From Anaplasma phagocytophilum str. Webster (lineage in GTDB: Bacteria; Pseudomonadota; Alphaproteobacteria; Rickettsiales; Anaplasmataceae): a DNA stretch of 64,000 nucleotides. Positions 53,079 through 62,067 of this stretch are shown one piece after another. A program made the translations under genes and the position numbers. The stretch lies in assembly GCF_000964685.1 (NCBI RefSeq), contig NZ_LANS01000001.1:558001-622000 (forward strand), read 5' to 3'. Position 1 is the stretch's first letter. Each line of letters begins with the position of its first letter. The notes under the pieces are model-generated. The model did no database searches. It worked only from the letters and a program-made list of their open reading frames with translations, and was not told the DNA's origin.

Positions 53079-55187
53079 CTAGTACTTGATGTGGGGCAAC
53101 GAGTGCCCAAATATTTGAGTCAGTCTATAGGCTAACTTACGACCATCTTCGTTTTTAACAATATCACTAACAGCAGCATGGGCTTTCACCATGGCATGAA
53201 AATCTTGAGCATCTGCAAACTTGAAAGCTGCAATTCCCGATTGACGACAACCTAACATATCGCCGCCACCGCGTAATATAAGATCTTGTTCTGCAATGTG
53301 AAATCCGTCATGAGAGTCGCGCAAAACGCTAAGTTTACGATATGCAATTTTGCTCACAGGACCATGTAGCAATATACAATAAGACTGCTGGTGGCCTCTG
53401 CCAACGCGCCCGCGCAACTGATGTAACTGGGATAAACCAAATCTCTCAGGATTTTCGATGACAATGATGGTTGCGTCAGGGACGTTTATACCCACTTCGA
53501 TAATGGAAGTAGCAACTAGCACCTTAATATTACCAGCGTAAAATGCTTGCAAAGCGCTTTCATTGCCGATTTGCGTCATGGCTCCATGCGATACACCAAC
53601 AATGTTGTTGCCGAACATGTTTTTTAGAAACTCAAATCTTTCTTCTACAGAGGCAACATCGTTATCTTCTGAACCCTCAATATAAGGGCATATCCAGTAA
53701 ATTTTATGCTCTCGTGATATCATGTTTTTCAGCCTTTTGCACAAATCATCTATCATGCATACTTTCACGATACTGGTTTTCACAGGCAATCTGCATGCGG
53801 GCTTATCTTTCAAAGTAATGCGATCCATATTGCCATACAATATCTGCTCTAGTGTTCTAGGTATGGGTGTTGCAGTGATAAACAATATGTCTGCTGAATC
53901 TCCCTTTTCTATCAACTTCATGCGTTGTAACACACCGAAGCGCTGTTGTTCATCTATAACCACAAGCCGTAAGTTATGAAATTTTACGGATTCTTGGAAC
54001 AAAGCATGTGTTCCTATCAAAATGTGAATTTCACCTGATAGCAATCTAGCATGTATCGTATTTTTGTTTTTTGTTTTACCAGTCAATAATTCGATACATA
54101 TATCCATGCCTTCTAGTAACTTTTTTATCCAGGAGCAATGCTGTTCTGCTAGCATTTCTGTGGGAACCATAACGGCCACCTGCCCGCTGCTCTCTACTGT
54201 GTTGAGCATTGCAAATAGCGCAACAACTGTCTTTCCGCTTCCTACATCTCCTTGTAGAAGTTTTGCCATTTGTTGATCAGATGTCTGCGCCCTAGTAATC
54301 TCTCTTATCGCGGATTTTTGCCCTGCAGTGAGTTCGAAGCCCAGCCTTTTTAAGACCTCCTGATAATTAGTACCCTTCACTTCGAGTGCAACACCTTTTC
54401 TCCTACCATGTTGTCGAGCAAAATATACTGCTGCGTGGTAAGCCATGAGCTCGTCGTATGCAAGTCGTCCCTTTATGCGTCGTACTTCTTCAACGTTTTC
54501 AGGAGTGTGCATTTTATAGACACTTTCTTGCCAGCTTAGCCATGAATTTTCTTCTATTAGATCTGCGGGAAGCCACTCATGTTGTGCTTGAATAGACTTT
54601 AGCGCAACTTTTATTAACTTGTGTATAACCCTGGAATGTAACCCTTTTGTTACGGAGTATACAGGTTCCAGTGCACATATTTCCGTAAATTTTTTGAGAT
54701 TATTAGTGCAGTAATCCGGATGCGTGATCTGCATCTCTCCACAATGTATTTCAAGTTTACCACTTACCAAACACTGCTTGCCTACTTCTAATACACTCTC
54801 AAGATATGGCTGTGAGTAATTGAAAAATATTAGCCAAATATCCCCAATTTCCGTACCTAATTGCACTTTGTAGGGGGATTTACTGGATTTCCTTCTTTTG
54901 TAAGGAGGAACGTGCTTCTTTGCGACACCTAGGAATGTAACAACACTGCCTCTGCGGGATAAAGGAGTTAACTGAGAATTTCTTCGATCTACATAACTAT
55001 ATGGGGCATATAATAGCAAATCTACGATCCTTGAGCCTCCACAGAGTTTTTCTAGAAGCAGGCCCTTCTCGTTGTCTACTCCTTGTATATCGTATATGCT
55101 GGAAAACATCCCAGGTACTTCAGGTAATTTTGCAGTTTTGCCTACACGATTAGAAGGACTTGATGAAGAATTGTGTATTATTGCCAT
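53079..55187 (-). CDS. recG: ATP-dependent DNA helicase RecG
   Basis: Superfamily 2 helicase that remodels stalled forks and Holliday junctions. The 702 residues are full length. The wedge/OB-fold N-terminus has LLYAPYSYVDRR. The helicase motifs are LLQGDVGSGKTVVAL (I), VAVMVPTEMLAEQH (Ia), LLIGTHALFQE-like ILIGTHALFQESV, VVIDEQQRFGV (II, DEQQ in place of the usual DEQH), FITATPIPRTL (III), VLVATSIIEVGINVPDATI (V) and QLHQLRGRVGRGHQQSYC (VI). DEQQ is a normal RecG variant. It is divergent from coaC; the starts are 9 bp apart, so promoters must lie inside the genes or be shared. Confidence 0.97.
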   Translation of the reverse strand: MAIIHNSSSSPSNRVGKTAKLPEVPGMFSSIYDIQGVDNEKGLLLEKLCGGSRIVDLLLYAPYSYVDRRNSQLTPLSRRGSVVTFLGVAKKHVPPYKRRKSSKSPYKVQLGTEIGDIWLIFFNYSQPYLESVLEVGKQCLVSGKLEIHCGEMQITHPDYCTNNLKKFTEICALEPVYSVTKGLHSRVIHKLIKVALKSIQAQHEWLPADLIEENSWLSWQESVYKMHTPENVEEVRRIKGRLAYDELMAYHAAVYFARQHGRRKGVALEVKGTNYQEVLKRLGFELTAGQKSAIREITRAQTSDQQMAKLLQGDVGSGKTVVALFAMLNTVESSGQVAVMVPTEMLAEQHCSWIKKLLEGMDICIELLTGKTKNKNTIHARLLSGEIHILIGTHALFQESVKFHNLRLVVIDEQQRFGVLQRMKLIEKGDSADILFITATPIPRTLEQILYGNMDRITLKDKPACRLPVKTSIVKVCMIDDLCKRLKNMISREHKIYWICPYIEGSEDNDVASVEERFEFLKNMFGNNIVGVSHGAMTQIGNESALQAFYAGNIKVLVATSIIEVGINVPDATIIVIENPERFGLSQLHQLRGRVGRGHQQSYCILLHGPVSKIAYRKLSVLRDSHDGFHIAEQDLILRGGGDMLGCRQSGIAAFKFADAQDFHAMVKAHAAVSDIVKNEDGRKLAYRLTQIFGHSLPHIKY

Positions 55188-55196
55188 AGGTTAGAG

Positions 55197-55730
55197 ATGG
55201 ATATACTACTAATAATAACAGGCAGCGTTGCTGCTTATAAAGCACTTGAGGTTATCAGAGAGTTAAGAAGAAGAAAATACAATTTACGTTGCGTTTTAAG
55301 TAAGGCGGGAGAACAATTCATCACACCGCTGTCTGTCTCAGCGCTTTCTGATGCTAATACTTACACTGAGAGTGACTCCTTTTCTCCGCAGGAGTGTATG
55401 AAGCATATTTCTTTGTCCAGGGGTACAGACCTAATATTGGTTGTTCCCGCAAGCGCTGATATCATGGGAAAGGCGGCTCATGGTATATGTGATGATCTGC
55501 CTACTACGATTCTTATGGCGGCTAATGTGCCTGTGATAATGGCTCCGGCTATGAACACTGTAATGTGGCAATCTCCAGCTATGCAGCGTAATTTAAATAC
55601 TTTAAAGCAGGACAAAGTCTTTATTATTGAACCGGAAACAGGGATACTTGCTTGCGGTGAGGAAGGCCCGGGAAAAATGGCAAAAGTTGAAGATATAGTG
55701 GCATTTGTGGAAAAATTTCAGAAATGTTAG
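55197..55730 (+). CDS. coaC: phosphopantothenoylcysteine decarboxylase (CoaC-type flavoprotein)
   Basis: FMN enzyme decarboxylating phosphopantothenoylcysteine in coenzyme A synthesis. I start it at ATG 55197 (MDILLIITGSVAAYKALEVI), giving 177 residues, because the in-frame ATG at 55173 lies inside recG. Motifs are ITGSVAAYK at the N-terminus, LSRGTDLILVVPASADIMGK, the PAMNTVMW motif (PAMN is diagnostic) and EPETGILACGEEGPGKM with the active-site cysteine. It carries only the CoaC half of the usual bifunctional Dfp/CoaBC; the synthetase part is absent after it and must be elsewhere. Confidence 0.93.
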   Translation: MDILLIITGSVAAYKALEVIRELRRRKYNLRCVLSKAGEQFITPLSVSALSDANTYTESDSFSPQECMKHISLSRGTDLILVVPASADIMGKAAHGICDDLPTTILMAANVPVIMAPAMNTVMWQSPAMQRNLNTLKQDKVFIIEPETGILACGEEGPGKMAKVEDIVAFVEKFQKC

Positions 55731-55814
55731 TAGCGCTATAACTGCAACATTTCGGTTTCTGAACCTATCGCAATCAAGCTTCACATTTTTCATACAAATT
55801 TATGAAAGATGTCA

Positions 55815-56240
55815 TGAGCCCGAAAGGGAATAACATCCAGGTGAGATGATAGACGTATTAAATCACCAGTAAAATAAACGGAGATGCCGTAAGGTATTTT
55901 GATTATCTATAACTAAAACACCAAAGCTAGAAGGAAGTGGAGCTGAGTAATGCAAGTCTTTATAGTGCCATGATGAGACGTCGATATATAGCCTATAACC
56001 AAAAGAAAAAAGTATCTCAGGATAGGTCTATACTTCTAGACGTTAAATGATCTTCAGAATAAATAAGGAGACAGCGTATCGTAACACTTCACTTAATAAC
56101 CAGTTTGCGTCTTCTACCAATACTGCGAATAGCTATGTCAACGTAGTTCTTAGCCACCATAGTATAAAAGATGCATAACATCTCTACCACCACGAGCGTG
56201 TAGATCTACAACTTCTTCCCCGTAAAACTCCCAGGTTTTG
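55815..56240. repeat. 426-bp direct repeat, copy 1
   Basis: Collinear with 60934-61359 (offset 5119), with only about six to eight differences seen by eye. It begins TGAGCCCGAAAGGGAATAAC and ends CTCCCAGGTTTTG. The first ~330 bp match no gene I know; the last ~90 bp resemble an internal piece of mnmE. No open gene. Confidence 0.9.
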
Positions 56241-56420
56241 GAAAGTATAAAACCGCAGCCTAATCTATTTACCTACCCCAACCATCGGCAGGAGCTTACA
56301 ATATTTACATAGATTCCCGTGTACTACTATGAGGCTATGATACCCAACAATCTTGAGCCTTCTATGGGAAACCTTGGCTAAGATATTCTGATACCGGAGT
56401 TATCCTGTGTTGTTGACATG
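56160..56420 (-). pseudogene. remnant of the mnmE 5' half
   Basis: On the minus strand it is collinear with mnmE (about 63120-63350): CCACGAGCGTGTAGATC, CCCGTAAAACTCCCAGGTTTTGG, then CTATTTACCTACCCC, TAGGAGC-like CAGGAGCTTACAA, and CCCAACAATCTTGAGCCTTC. Many substitutions and stop codons are present. The first 80 bp are shared with the direct repeat; the rest belongs only to this copy. Confidence 0.75.
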
Positions 56421-56588
56421 GCAAATAAATTATGAACATATGCGCCATGTAGAATGGCCTTCTTTATGCAAGGTGCGTACTTTGTGTTCATGAGTTGCCT
56501 TATTATCTAGACTACCATAAGCGCCTGGCACTGCATCTGGTACTTAAAGAAGACTATGTGAAAAAACTCTTAAACTGTACGCTCTGAT

Positions 56589-56927
56589 ATGCTTGATGCG
56601 CCTGAAATTCCCAAAGTTCCTCAAATACCAAGAATACCTGAAATACCGAGAATACCTGAAATTCCTGGGATACCCGAAATTTCTGAAATACCTGAAATGC
56701 CCGAGATGCCTAGAATTCCTGAAGCTCCCAAGATGCCGAAATTCCCGAGATCCCTGATAATGCCATCATTTGGTACTTTATGTTATAGTAGAAGGGTCAA
56801 TGATGTTTGCACCTTTTACACTCTTAATAGTATTGAGATAGGCATCTTCTTGCATTACTGGTGCTGTGGTGCAGAACTATTTATCCACAACAAACTTTAC
56901 ATGTTTTGCACATTAAATTCTAACTAG
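56589..56927 (+). CDS. hypothetical protein with a P-x-I/M triplet repeat
   Basis: A 112-residue frame whose first 58 residues are a proline-triplet repeat (EIPKVPQIPRIPEIPRI, then PEIPGIPEISEIPEMP, and MPRIPEAPKMPKFP), with P every third residue. The remaining ~50 residues look like non-coding sequence read by chance (YSRRVNDVCTFYTLNSIEIG). There is no clear ribosome binding site. It may be a real proline-rich peptide, or a DNA repeat that happens to lack stops. I do not recognise a family. Confidence 0.35.
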   Translation: MLDAPEIPKVPQIPRIPEIPRIPEIPGIPEISEIPEMPEMPRIPEAPKMPKFPRSLIMPSFGTLCYSRRVNDVCTFYTLNSIEIGIFLHYWCCGAELFIHNKLYMFCTLNSN

Positions 56928-56998
56928 GTTCTATGATATGCACTGCATGTCATGGATAAGGCATGGTTTGTTCTCTATAGAAAAAGCTAGCTCGTAAT

Positions 56999-57298
56999 TT
57001 GTTATTTTCCGCATATCAGCTAGTAGATTTCACGGAGGAAGTATCCACAGTATGGTCACCTGTGGGAATAGAGTCCGCATGGTTTCTGCCATTTATGAAC
57101 ACGGTGACATTATTACTATTGGGGTGTACCATAACTTGGTCACATCACTATCTTATTATAGATGACATAAAGTCTTCGCTTGCTTTTACTATTGGTCTAA
57201 TTTTCTCAACATTCCAACTTATGGAGTATTTACATGCTGACTTTGCTTTTAGCGAAGTGGGTTTGAAGGCTGTTTATTCTTCTCAAAAATCTCGATAA
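56999..57298 (+). pseudogene. fragment of cytochrome c oxidase subunit III
   Basis: A ~100-residue frame resembling an internal part of CoxC: an SPVGIESAWFLPFMNTVTLL segment like the family P-x-x-N-T-x-L-L, then LLGCTITWSHHYLIID (the family T-W-x-H-H), and the LAFTIGLIFSTFQLMEYLHA segment with Q-x-x-E-Y. The N-terminal helices, most of the catalytic-side helices and the true C-terminus are missing, and no start codon suits the family. Best seen as a partial duplicate of a coxC gene located elsewhere in the genome. Confidence 0.7.
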
Positions 57299-58054
57299 TG
57301 TGCTCAATATCACTAGTATTACCGCGACCATAGCGCATAACTTATCGTTACCATTAAAAATAGGTTAATCTGTGAGTCACAACCACTGCTTGTATGTACG
57401 TGGTAATAGCAAAGCATTTTTTTTGCCAATACCATGACAGCGTTTTGCATGCTGAGGCTTCTACAACAGGAGACATTGCTTTCTGGAGTGTGTACAAGAT
57501 CTTGTAGTGGGTGCTTTTTGGTGCGTGCGGGGCTGAGGCGTATTACCTAGTGTACAGGTAATATCTCTTGTTGCTGTGAGGGAATTGCAGGCCTTAGAAG
57601 ATGGGGGTATGTGAAGTGGTTCAGGTTGGGTAAGCCATAACCACGGGAAATGTACCCTGTGATGGGTTGAAGACGCGGGTTGGGCTGTTGTACTAAAAAA
57701 CCGTCTGGTTCTCTTTCTCTGATTGACTCCGGCACTATCTGTACTCTTTCTTCTGCTGATCTTAATGATAAGCTTTCTTACATCTTCTCTACTCTTACTG
57801 ATATTATTCAGAAGTTTTCCATCTCTGTGGCTTCTAATGTTTTTGTTAATTTAAACCCAAGGCCTCTATGTTCCTTTGTTATGCTAGGGCTGTTCCTATC
57901 CTTGTTTTGAAGATTTTCCTTTCATAACACGATGATACATAAACAAGAATTGCATTACACCACCTAACTCCAAAAGACTTCAATACAAGACAACAACTGC
58001 ACGCGCCTTTCTAACTTGAAAGGCACCCTATAACTCCACAAATGAGAGGCAACT
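57299..58054. other. gene-poor stretch with two short frames
   Basis: About 756 bp. Two short frames are visible: minus-strand 57547-57780 (proline-rich, VQQPNPRLQPITGYISRGYG, then LPNLNHFTYPHLL; begins GTG 57735) and plus-strand 57680-57910 (LSSADLNDKLSYIFSTLTDI, then IIQKFSISV). They overlap on opposite strands, so at most one is real. Neither is recognised. Confidence 0.35.
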
Positions 58055-58408
58055 TTATACCCTTCGCAGTATCAAACTGGTTTTTCCTCCATCAACTTCG
58101 ATAAGCTCGAGGACCTTCTGATCCTTTTTCAAATTTACCTGCTTTAGATTTATGGAACCACTACGTGCTTGGCGTTCCCCGCAATCTATGCTTGCCCTAT
58201 ATACTCCATCATCAACAAATAGTTTGCCACTGAATGACTCGAACGCACCCAGGCCTCCACACAGCCAAAAAATGCCGCTAAACTCGTCACTCACAGTCAA
58301 ATTCACTCTTCCACAATAGCGCACGCACGACCCAACACACAACTGTTGGATCTCCACATCAAATTCTCCTAGAGGTTCAACCCTATTCATGTTTTCTCGG
58401 TGCATCAA
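58055..58408 (-). CDS. hypothetical protein
   Basis: A 117-residue protein that I do not recognise. It contains four cysteines, in a C-x3-C-x3-C cluster (CVGSCVRYC) and later WLC and DCGE, and ends LELIEVDGGKTSLILRRV, a beta-rich pattern. There is no signal peptide or membrane segment. ATG ATG at 58408. It is divergent from ftsZ (247 bp). The composition and complete frame suggest a real gene, but there is no supporting context. Confidence 0.45.
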   Translation of the reverse strand: MMHRENMNRVEPLGEFDVEIQQLCVGSCVRYCGRVNLTVSDEFSGIFWLCGGLGAFESFSGKLFVDDGVYRASIDCGERQARSGSINLKQVNLKKDQKVLELIEVDGGKTSLILRRV

Positions 58409-58655
58409 TAAAAACTTGTTCCTACCATCTGCTTATTATACAGCTGTACAATACTGGCGCAAAAAGTGCCCTTGCCAGCTGATGATAATATTACTACTTT
58501 GGAATATTATCAACTTAAGATTTCTAGGCTAAACAATACTTTATTAAAAATCATTTCACAGTACTTTCCATATCGCATACTCAGGCAAACTTAAACTATT
58601 TACATTGGTGGACTAAAGTTGTACCATTCGGGATGGTGTAAGTTTTTATACGTTG

Positions 58656-59858
58656 ATGTCGCTGCATGTTTATCTGCCTGATCAGTCTGTGATAAGGCCT
58701 CGTATTACCGTTTTAGGGGTTGGAGGCGCGGGAGGAAACGCAGTAAATAACATGATACAGTCTTGTTTGCAGGGCGTTAATTTTGTTGTGGCAAATACTG
58801 ACGCTCAGGCGTTGGATTGTTCATTATCAGAGAAGAAGATCCAGTTGGGAATGAACCTCACAAAAGGTTTGGGGGCTGGTTCTCTGCCTGAGATTGGTCG
58901 TGGAGCGGCTGAGGAATCAATAGAGGAGATAATCGCAGAGATCTCAGATAGCAATATGCTATTTATAACTGCGGGTATGGGTGGAGGCACTGGAACTGGT
59001 GCAGCTCCTGTTATCGCTAAGGCTGCAAAAGACAGCAAAATTCTAACTGTGGGTGTGGTCACTAGGCCATTTCATTTCGAAGGTGCCCACAGGATGAAAA
59101 CTGCGGAATACGGTCTGGAGGAGCTGCAAAAGCATGTTGATACCTTGATCGTAATTCCTAATCAGAATTTGTTTCGTATAGCTAACGAGAACACTACTTT
59201 CGCTGACGCGTTCAAGTTGGCCGACACTGTGTTGCATACAGGCGTGCGTGGTATCACAGACTTAATGGTTATGCCAGGGTTGATAAACCTAGACTTCGCT
59301 GACGTTAAGGTTGTCATGAGTGAGATGGGCAAGGCCATGATGGGTACGGGAGAGGCAGAGGGTGAGCATAGAGCAGTTGCTGCTGCCGAAGCTGCTATCT
59401 CTAATCCTTTGCTGGACAATATATCTATGAAGGGTGCGCGGGGTATTCTCATAAATATAACCGGTGGAATGGATATGACGCTGTTTGAGGTTGATGCTGC
59501 CGCAAACCGGATACGGGAGGAAGTTGATGAGGAGGCGAATATAATCTTCGGATCTACCTTCGATGAGAATAGTGCTGGTAGAATTAGGGTATCTGTTCTG
59601 GCTACGGGTATAGATAGTACTCATACTTCAAATCCCAAGGGTAGAATGACTAGGGGCTCGGAAAGTGATCTGGGTGTCTCGGATGTTGGGGGAGATTCCG
59701 CAAGAGTTGGGGTCTCTGGTTATGCTAGGGCTGGACAAGAGAGTAGTGGTGCTCCGGCAGAGGCTGATTTGTTTTCTCGTGGCTCTGGAAATCGCAATTC
59801 CTCTTTAAACTGGAATAGTAAGTCTTTTGATGTCCCTGCGTTTTTAAGAAAGAAGTAG
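58656..59858 (+). CDS. ftsZ: cell division protein FtsZ
   Basis: Tubulin-like GTPase forming the division ring. From ATG 58656 it is 400 residues; the in-frame TTG just before is not needed. The nucleotide site has [18 protein letters not shown] (about 17-34), the GGGTGTG loop in [17 protein letters not shown], and the T7 synergy-loop region [20 protein letters not shown]. The C-terminal linker is short and serine-rich, ending in [11 protein letters not shown], the conserved FtsZ tail (D-V-P-A-F-L-R). FtsZ is kept in Anaplasmataceae although a classical peptidoglycan wall is missing. Its TAG stop overlaps the GTG start of the next gene (TAGTG). Confidence 0.98.
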   Translation: MSLHVYLPDQSVIRPRITVLGVGGAGGNAVNNMIQSCLQGVNFVVANTDAQALDCSLSEKKIQLGMNLTKGLGAGSLPEIGRGAAEESIEEIIAEISDSNMLFITAGMGGGTGTGAAPVIAKAAKDSKILTVGVVTRPFHFEGAHRMKTAEYGLEELQKHVDTLIVIPNQNLFRIANENTTFADAFKLADTVLHTGVRGITDLMVMPGLINLDFADVKVVMSEMGKAMMGTGEAEGEHRAVAAAEAAISNPLLDNISMKGARGILINITGGMDMTLFEVDAAANRIREEVDEEANIIFGSTFDENSAGRIRVSVLATGIDSTHTSNPKGRMTRGSESDLGVSDVGGDSARVGVSGYARAGQESSGAPAEADLFSRGSGNRNSSLNWNSKSFDVPAFLRKK

Positions 59859-60265
59859 TGCAAGAAAGAAGGTTTTGGCTCTTGAAATCTGAGCCAGCAG
59901 ATTTTGCCTGGGGTGATATGCTTGCGGTGTGTGTCACTACGTGGGACGGTGTGAAGAATTATCAAGCCCAAGGTAATCTAAAAGCAGCATCAGTTGGGGA
60001 TTTTGCTTTTTTTTATCACGCAGGTGCAGAGAAAGCTATAAAGGGAATAGTGAAGGTTTGCAGGGAGTTCTATATACCTGAAAATGATAGGTTTGGGTGT
60101 ATCGATGTTGAATTCCATAGTGCTTTGAAGCGTAGTATCAGTTTGCAGGAAATCAAGTCAGTTGAGTCTTTAAGCAGTATGGCGATACTAAAACAACCTA
60201 GACTTTCCGTCTCCGAAGTTACTCCAGCTGAGTGGGATACGATAATAGAGATGTCAAATCAATAA
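59858..60265 (+). CDS. EVE-domain protein
   Basis: A 135-residue EVE/PUA-like domain protein. The family signature RRFWLLKSEPADFAWGDM, then TWDGVKNYQAQGNLKAASVG, and DFAFFYHAGAEKAIKGIVKV are present. A C-terminal YIPENDRFGCIDVEFHS completes the fold. EVE domains bind modified bases in DNA or RNA, and bacterial ones often stand beside ftsZ or cell-envelope genes by chance. GTG start overlapping the ftsZ stop by one base implies coupled translation. ybeY follows after 6 bp, so ftsZ-EVE-ybeY form an operon. Confidence 0.92.
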   Translation: MQERRFWLLKSEPADFAWGDMLAVCVTTWDGVKNYQAQGNLKAASVGDFAFFYHAGAEKAIKGIVKVCREFYIPENDRFGCIDVEFHSALKRSISLQEIKSVESLSSMAILKQPRLSVSEVTPAEWDTIIEMSNQ

Positions 60266-60271
60266 TTCAAC

Positions 60272-60736
60272 ATGCCTGTAGAAGTAAGCACTATTGATAG
60301 GAAATGGTATCGTATTATAAGGAAGCCCAAGGCTACGTCACAAGAAATAGTGTTGTTTGCTTTGCGCGAGCTTAAGGTAGATAGGTACAATCCCATTGTT
60401 TCTGTTGTTCTTGCGCATGATGCTCTTCTATTGGAGTTAAATCACAAATATAGAAACATAAACAAACCTACGAACGTTTTATCCTTCAACTATGAGGCTC
60501 TTTCGCACAATTGTTGTTTAGGTGAAATATTTTTATCCATAGATAGGCTTACGTACGAGTCAAAAACCTTGGGAGTAGAGGTCCACGCTCATTTCACTCA
60601 CATGTTAATACATGGAGTGTTGCATATATTGGGTTACGATCATGAAGTTCCCGAAGATGCCCAAGAAATGCAAGCTCTTGAAATTGATTTGTTGAGTAAG
60701 CGATCTATAGAAAACCCGTATTTAATACAGGAATAA
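60272..60736 (+). CDS. ybeY: endoribonuclease YbeY
   Basis: Zinc RNase needed for 16S rRNA 3' maturation and ribosome quality control. The 154 residues match. The zinc motif H-x3-H-x5-H is THMLIHGVLHILGYDHE (here H-G-V-L-H-x-L-G-Y-D-H). The family N-terminal LNHKYRNINKPTNVLSFNYE is clear, with the N-x-x-x-R-x-x-x-x-x-T-N-V-L-S-F core. It is the last gene of the ftsZ operon; the 1.3-kb region that follows lacks genes. Confidence 0.95.
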   Translation: MPVEVSTIDRKWYRIIRKPKATSQEIVLFALRELKVDRYNPIVSVVLAHDALLLELNHKYRNINKPTNVLSFNYEALSHNCCLGEIFLSIDRLTYESKTLGVEVHAHFTHMLIHGVLHILGYDHEVPEDAQEMQALEIDLLSKRSIENPYLIQE

Positions 60737-60933
60737 CTATCAAGCAATCTGACAAAATACTCTGGCATTATTGCATGAGCATTTATGATGCACAGGGTAG
60801 GGTATCGAGAAATACTAGTTTATTGCAAGTAGAATGCTCAGTACCAGTATGATAAGCCTACATCGCTTGACTGCGTGGCCATGCAGATATGTACCGTATA
60901 TCCAAAATTTTTTCCAATTAGAAGAAAATGCTG

Positions 60934-61359
60934 TGAGCCCGAAAGGGAATAACATCCAGGTGAGATGATAGACGTATTAAATCACCAGTAAAATAAACGG
61001 AGATGCCGTAAGGTATTTTGATTATCTATAACTAAAACACCAAAGCTAGAAGGAAGTGGAGCTGAGTAATGCAAGTCTTTATAGTGCCATGATGAGACGT
61101 TGATATATAGCCTATAACCAAAAGAAAAAAGTATCTCAGGATAGGTCTATACTTCTAGACGTTAAATGATCTTCAGAATGAATAAGGAAACAGCGTATCG
61201 TAACACTTCACTTAATAACCAGTTTGCGTCTTCTACCAATACTGAGAATAGCTATGTCAACGTAGTTCTTAGCCACCATAGTATAAAAGATGCATAACAT
61301 CTCTACTACCACGAGCGTGTAGTTCTACAACTTCTTCCCCGTAAAACTCCCAGGTTTTG
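60934..61359. repeat. 426-bp direct repeat, copy 2
   Basis: Same as 55815-56240 except for about six to eight bases. It is followed here by an rplY remnant, whereas copy 1 is followed by more of mnmE. The stretch 60737-60933 before it has nothing recognisable. Confidence 0.9.
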
Positions 61360-61674
61360 CTGAGAAAAAAGAGTACGTGATTACTGAAGATATATAAAAG
61401 CATCCAGTAAGTGGTGCAATAGCGCATGTTGACTTTCAGTTTGTAGCTCAAGATGCTGAAATGAAAATGGAAGTACCACTAGTGTTCTTAAATGAACAAA
61501 AATGCATCGGGGTGAAGCGTGGTGGTGTAATAAACTTACTCCGGTCACTAGATAATTCGTTGTTCACCGCATCATATCCCAAAGAGTTTGGAAGTGGATT
61601 TGATAGATGTGGCAATTGGTCACTCTTTGCACGTAAGTGATTTGAAGTTACCTAGCACCATTAACGTTGTACGG
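61360..61674 (+). pseudogene. remnant of rplY
   Basis: Collinear with rplY 49138-49450: GAGAAAAAAGAGTACGT, AAGCATCC.GTAAGTGGTG, GAAATGAAAATGGAAGTACC, GTGAAGCGTGGTGGTGTAAT, and CACGTAAGTGATTT. Stop codons and small deletions break the frame. The 5' and 3' ends are missing. It lies 12 kb from the intact gene, attached to the direct repeat. Confidence 0.88.
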
Positions 61675-62067
61675 ATTGTAGTAGAGTTTTTCCTCTTCCG
61701 AGTGGTGACATCAATATAAAACTTACGCTTAGAATTTGCAATTTTCTTGGTAGCACGCTCTTGTTCCCATGGGTATCTCTTGGATTATTCATTTTCAGTC
61801 CATTTTTGTGTGTTGATACTTCCCAGGATGCACGAAACTTTAGTACTGTGTATTGTGGGACCTCTACCAGTGCATTTCCTTATTCCTAGGTGCGGATGCG
61901 CTTGGAAACAATAATAAATTGTGCCTTTTTTATACCAGCTGTTACTGTGACACACGAGTATCTGCTCGTAAGAACTCTTCACACTTTCACGCTCAACCCA
62001 GGTATTTCCCTTGATACTTCACCTACGTCCGGTCCATAAAAACAATAGTTAACTACCGGTACCTGGT
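61675..62067. other. gene-free stretch beside mnmE
   Basis: About 393 bp between the rplY remnant and the mnmE stop. No family was recognised in any frame. Confidence 0.4.
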
